64,000 bases of DNA from Streptomyces rishiriensis (lineage in GTDB: Bacteria; Actinomycetota; Actinomycetes; Streptomycetales; Streptomycetaceae). Under the pieces are notes generated by a model. It worked only from the letters and a program-made list of their open reading frames with translations. It ran no database searches and was not told the DNA's origin. A program made the translations under genes and the position numbers. The stretch covers positions 2,046,001 to 2,110,000 of the forward strand of contig NZ_JAUSWV010000002.1 in assembly GCF_030815485.1 (NCBI RefSeq). Direction: 5' to 3'. This document shows positions 61,209 to 64,000 of the stretch, piece by piece (position 1 is the first letter of the stretch; the number at the start of each line of letters is the position of its first letter).

Positions 61209-61258
61209 GTGCGTCGCGCTCCGTGCGCTTCGCGTGCGTCGCACTTCGTGCGCTTCGT
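61209..61258. repeat. 25-bp tandem duplication upstream of sugar permease operon
   Basis: Two 25-bp units, GTGCGTCGCGCTCCGTGCGCTTCGC type (61209-61233) and a second copy differing at a few bases (61234-61258), with shorter CGTGCG words on both sides from about 61180. They lie in the leader of the minus-strand permease operon. Confidence 0.7.
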
Positions 61259-61260
61259 CC

Positions 61261-61275
61261 GGGTTAAGCGCTTTC
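61261..61275. promoter_or_regulatory. LacI-type operator candidate upstream of sugar ABC operon
   Basis: Minus strand GAAAGCGCTTAAC, near-perfect to a GAAAGCGCTTTC palindrome; core AAGCGCTT at 61266-61273. It is about 110 bp before the permease ATG at 61152 and 39 bp after the dehydratase stop, a position expected for a repressor site controlling the operon. Confidence 0.6.
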
Positions 61276-61313
61276 TCCCTGCGCAGGGGTGGGCCCGGTC
61301 GTGCTGCTGTGGT

Positions 61314-63059
61314 TCAGCCCGCGTACGGGTCCGCGACCTTGCCCGGGCGGGCCAGGAACTCGAAGTCGCAGCCGGTGTCGGCCTGGGTGATCTGCTCGTT
61401 GTAGAGCGCGCCGTAGCCGCGCTCGTACCGGACGGGCGGCGGCGTCCACTGCGCCCGGCGCCGCTCCAGCTCCTCGTCGTCCACGTTGAGCCGGAGGGAG
61501 CGGGCCTCGACGTCGAGAGTGATCGAGTCCCCGGTGCGCACCAGGGCGAGCGGCCCTCCGACGTGCGACTCGGGCGCCACATGGAGAACGCACGCGCCGT
61601 AACTCGTCCCGCTCATCCGGGCGTCGGAGATCCGCACCATGTCCCGCACCCCCTGCTTGAGCAGGTGGTCGGGGATGGGCAGCATGCCGTACTCGGGCAT
61701 GCCCGGACCGCCCTTGGGACCGGAGCCCCGCAGCACCAGGACGGTGTCGGCGGTGATTCCGAGTCCGGGGTCGTTGATGGTGCGCTGCATCGTCCGGTAG
61801 TCGTCGAAGACGACCGCGGGACCGGTGTGCCGGAGCAGGTGACGCTCGGCGGAGATGTGCTTGATGACGGCGCCGTCCGGGCAGAGGTTGCCGCGCAGGA
61901 CGGCGACCCCGCCCTCGCTCGCGACCGGGTCGTCACGGCGGCGGATCACGTCGTCGTCGTGCACCCGGGCGTCGGCGAGTTGCTCGCGCAGCGTGTCGTA
62001 CGAGACGGTCGGGCGGTCCAGATGGAGCAGGTCCGGGATCCGGGAGAGGAAGCCGGGGAGTCCGCCCGCGAAGTGGAAGTCCTCCATGAGGTACTTCTCG
62101 CCGCCCGGCCGCACGTTGGCGAGCACGGGCACGGTCCGGGCCACGCGGTCGAAGTCGTCGAGGGTCAGCTTGACGCCCGCGCGGCCGGCCATGGCGATGA
62201 GGTGGATCACGGCGTTCGTCGAACCACCGAGGCCGAGCACGGTCGTCACGGCGTCCTCGAACGCGTCCGCGGTGAGGATCTCGCTCAGCCTGCGGTCCCG
62301 GTGGACCAGTTCGACGATGCGCAGCCCCGCGGCGGCCGCCATCCGGTCGTGCCCGGAGTCCACGGCCGGGATGCTCGACGCGCCCGGAACCGTCACGCCC
62401 AGCGCCTCCGCGGCGGCCGTCAGCGTGGAGGCCGTACCCATCGTCATGCAGTGGCCGGGCGAGCGCGCGAGACCGCTCTCCAGTTCGGCCAGCTCGCAGT
62501 CGCCGATGAGGCCGGCCCGCTTGTCGTCCCAGTACTTCCACATGTCGGTGCCCGAGCCGAGGACCTCGTTGCGCCAGTGCCCCGGCAGCATGGGCCCGGC
62601 CGGGACGAAGACCGTCGGCAGGTCGACGCTGGCCGCGCCCATGAGCAGCGCGGGCGTCGTCTTGTCGCAGCCGCCCATCAGCACGGCCCCGTCGACGGGA
62701 TAGGAGCGCAGCAGCTCCTCGGTCTCCATCGCGAGCAGGTTGCGGTAGAGCATCGGGGTCGGCTTCTGGAAGGTCTCGCTGAGTGTGGAGACCGGGAACT
62801 CCAGCGGGAATCCGCCGGCCTGCCACACGCCCCGCTTCACGGCCTGCGCGCGCTCGCGCAGGTGGACGTGGCAGGGGTTGATGTCCGACCAGGTGTTGAG
62901 GATCGCGATGACCGGCTTGCCGAGGTGCTCCTCGGGGAGGTAGCCCAGCTGGCGGGTGCGGGCGCGGTGACTGAAGGAGCGCAGGCCCTCGGCGCCGTAC
63001 CACTGGTGGCTGCGGAGGTCCTCCGGGCGTTTGCGGGCTTGATCGTCGAAGCGCTTCAT
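61314..63059 (-). CDS. IlvD/Edd family sugar-acid dehydratase (pentonate type)
   Basis: 581-aa iron-sulfur dehydratase. Cluster Cys residues fit NTWSDINPCH (Cys63), GGCDKTTPAL (Cys131) and GHCMTMGTAST (Cys204). Length (about 580) and sequence style match the L-arabinonate/D-xylonate dehydratase branch rather than dihydroxy-acid dehydratase (about 560-615 with other signatures). It would dehydrate an aldonate to a 2-keto-3-deoxy sugar acid. ATG at 63059 overlaps the upstream stop; a second possible start is 9 bp upstream. Partner of the DHDPS-family gene before it. Confidence 0.87.
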   Translation of the reverse strand: MKRFDDQARKRPEDLRSHQWYGAEGLRSFSHRARTRQLGYLPEEHLGKPVIAILNTWSDINPCHVHLRERAQAVKRGVWQAGGFPLEFPVSTLSETFQKPTPMLYRNLLAMETEELLRSYPVDGAVLMGGCDKTTPALLMGAASVDLPTVFVPAGPMLPGHWRNEVLGSGTDMWKYWDDKRAGLIGDCELAELESGLARSPGHCMTMGTASTLTAAAEALGVTVPGASSIPAVDSGHDRMAAAAGLRIVELVHRDRRLSEILTADAFEDAVTTVLGLGGSTNAVIHLIAMAGRAGVKLTLDDFDRVARTVPVLANVRPGGEKYLMEDFHFAGGLPGFLSRIPDLLHLDRPTVSYDTLREQLADARVHDDDVIRRRDDPVASEGGVAVLRGNLCPDGAVIKHISAERHLLRHTGPAVVFDDYRTMQRTINDPGLGITADTVLVLRGSGPKGGPGMPEYGMLPIPDHLLKQGVRDMVRISDARMSGTSYGACVLHVAPESHVGGPLALVRTGDSITLDVEARSLRLNVDDEELERRRAQWTPPPVRYERGYGALYNEQITQADTGCDFEFLARPGKVADPYAG

Positions 63060-63967
63060 ATGGACCATCCGGCGGCTATCGCGGCGACTTCGGCGCGCTC
63101 GTCCTCGGGCAGCGACCGACTCGGCGGGCGGACCTCGCGGCGGCACAGTCCGAGGGAGGCGAGGGCTTCCTTGACGACGGTGACGTTGTTCGCGGAGCCG
63201 TTGGCGGCGCGGAGCTCCTCGAAGCGCCTGATCTGTTCCCACACCTTCATCGCGGCCGGATAGTCCCCGGATCGAAGCGCTTCGATCATGTTCAGCGAAA
63301 CGGCCGGGGCGACGTTCACCAGCCCGGAGGTGAATCCGGTGGCACCCGCGGAGAAGTAGGAGGGGGCGTACGGCTCGGCCAGGCCGGCCACCCAGACGAA
63401 GCGTTCCAGGCCGGCGTCGCGCGCGAAGGCGGCGAACCGGGACGCGTCCGGGACGGCGTACTTGACGCCGATGACGTTCGGGCAGGCGTCGGCGAGTTCG
63501 GCGAGCCGTTCACCGCGCAGCTGCGCGTTGCGGATGTACGGGACGACGCCCAGCTCGGGCACCGCCTCCGCGATCTCCCGGTGGTAGTCGACCCAGCCGC
63601 TCTGCGACACGTACGGGTGGACGGGCTGGTGGACCATCACCATCTGCGCGCCCAGGGCGCGGGCGTGCCGGGCGGAGGCGACGGCGGTCGGTACGTCGTG
63701 TCCGACGCCGACCAGGATCACCGCCCGCTCTCCGGCCACCTCGATGGTCGACTCCGTGACCAGGCGGCGCTCTTCGGGGGTCAGGGCGTAGAACTCGCCG
63801 GTGTTGCCGTTCGGGGTGAGGGTGGTGATCCCGCCGTCGAGCAACCGGCGCAGCAGGGCCCGGTGGGCATCGCCGTCGACGGAGCCGTCCTCGGCGAACG
63901 GGGTCACCGGGATGGCCACCACGTCGGCCAGGGCCGCACGCTGGGTCTCGAACGCCACGCTGCTCAT
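63056..63967 (-). CDS. DHDPS-family dehydratase/aldolase (2-keto-3-deoxy sugar acid)
   Basis: 303-aa class I Schiff-base enzyme of the dihydrodipicolinate synthase family. NGNTGEF (53-59) is the substrate carboxylate loop, Tyr144 in VVPYIRNA and Lys169 in VIGVKYAVPD are the catalytic pair. Coupling (4-bp overlap) to the IlvD/Edd dehydratase suggests 2-keto-3-deoxypentonate dehydratase, or 5-dehydro-4-deoxyglucarate dehydratase or an aldolase, rather than lysine synthesis. AAAGG lies 6 nt before the ATG at 63967. Confidence 0.87.
   Translation of the reverse strand: MSSVAFETQRAALADVVAIPVTPFAEDGSVDGDAHRALLRRLLDGGITTLTPNGNTGEFYALTPEERRLVTESTIEVAGERAVILVGVGHDVPTAVASARHARALGAQMVMVHQPVHPYVSQSGWVDYHREIAEAVPELGVVPYIRNAQLRGERLAELADACPNVIGVKYAVPDASRFAAFARDAGLERFVWVAGLAEPYAPSYFSAGATGFTSGLVNVAPAVSLNMIEALRSGDYPAAMKVWEQIRRFEELRAANGSANNVTVVKEALASLGLCRREVRPPSRSLPEDERAEVAAIAAGWSI
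63270..63287. promoter_or_regulatory. 18-bp perfect palindrome inside DHDPS-family gene
   Basis: GATCGAAGCGCTTCGATC, fully self-complementary, with the AAGCGCTT core (63275-63282). It is within coding sequence (codons for M-I-E-A-L-R-S), so it could be chance, but together with GAAGCGCTTC at 63048-63057 it may be an internal LacI-type site. Confidence 0.35.
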
Positions 63968-64000
63968 TCCTGACCTTTCTCTGACCGGTGCCCTTCACGG

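Noticed and set aside
61314..63059. Dihydroxy-acid dehydratase of branched-chain amino-acid synthesis
   Set aside because: Same superfamily, but size, sequence style and coupling to a DHDPS-family gene in a pectin island favour a sugar-acid dehydratase.
1..64000. tRNA, rRNA, integrase, transposase or attachment sites
   Set aside because: None recognised on either strand; the unusual genes sit in coherent operons, so no mobile element is claimed.

Overview
The window is high-GC actinobacterial chromosome, almost certainly Streptomyces. GTG and ATG starts are mixed, 4-bp ATGA/GTGA gene overlaps are common, terminators are strong GC hairpins without U-tracts, and the gene order pitH2-like / cobalamin cluster / ectABCD is the one I recall from S. 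coelicolor around SCO1845-SCO1867 (memory, not a search). No rRNA, tRNA, CRISPR array, prophage or transposase was seen.

Region by region. (1) 1-2.2 kb: a 13-bp tandem repeat array, an exported alpha/beta hydrolase and a class II aldolase. (2) 2.8-4.5 kb: a PiT phosphate transporter with a PHO-box-like direct repeat upstream, a small membrane protein, and a 19-bp terminator stem. (3) 4.5-23 kb: a cobalamin cluster. A B12 riboswitch leads cbiB-cobQ-cobN-chlI/D-cobO-cobB-cobI. An antisense ZIP metal transporter interrupts it. A second arm follows, cobM-cobL-cbiG/cobJ-cobH-cbiX-cobC. The set mixes 'aerobic' (CobN, CobO, CobB) and 'anaerobic' (CbiG, CbiX) hallmarks. (4) 23-30 kb: a sortase-anchored surface protein, an amidohydrolase, a polar amino-acid ABC transporter with a very clear promoter/operator, a class V aminotransferase and a DinB-like protein. 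(5) 30.1-33.3 kb: the ectABCD ectoine/5-hydroxyectoine operon. (6) 33.4-45.3 kb: aminotransferase, DsbA/FrnE-like protein, acetyltransferases, DUF1349 protein, ketoglutarate-semialdehyde dehydrogenase with a divergent IclR regulator, a penicillin-binding protein, a purine permease, an ECF-type sigma factor with a membrane partner, and a secreted HAD phosphatase.

(7) 45.4-64 kb: a pectin/plant-cell-wall utilisation island, all on the minus strand. It encodes pectate lyases (PL9, PL1, one frameshifted PL1, one internally deleted PL1 remnant), two pectin methylesterases (CE8), a rhamnogalacturonan-acetylesterase-like SGNH protein, a secreted hydrolase, a sugar ABC transporter (binding protein and two permeases, no ATPase), a GH43 glycosidase, a DUF6807/PmoA-like protein, a Gfo/Idh/MocA dehydrogenase, and an IlvD/Edd dehydratase coupled to a DHDPS-family enzyme. 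The last two, with the semialdehyde dehydrogenase at 36.7-38.3 kb, would make a non-phosphorylated sugar-acid route to 2-oxoglutarate. Several AAGCGCTT palindromes in this region suggest control by a LacI-family regulator not encoded here.

The most notable points are the single-base frameshift in an otherwise perfectly coupled pectate lyase gene, the candidate LacI-type operators, the chimeric cobalamin cluster with its embedded ZIP transporter, and several palindromic or G-rich regulatory regions.
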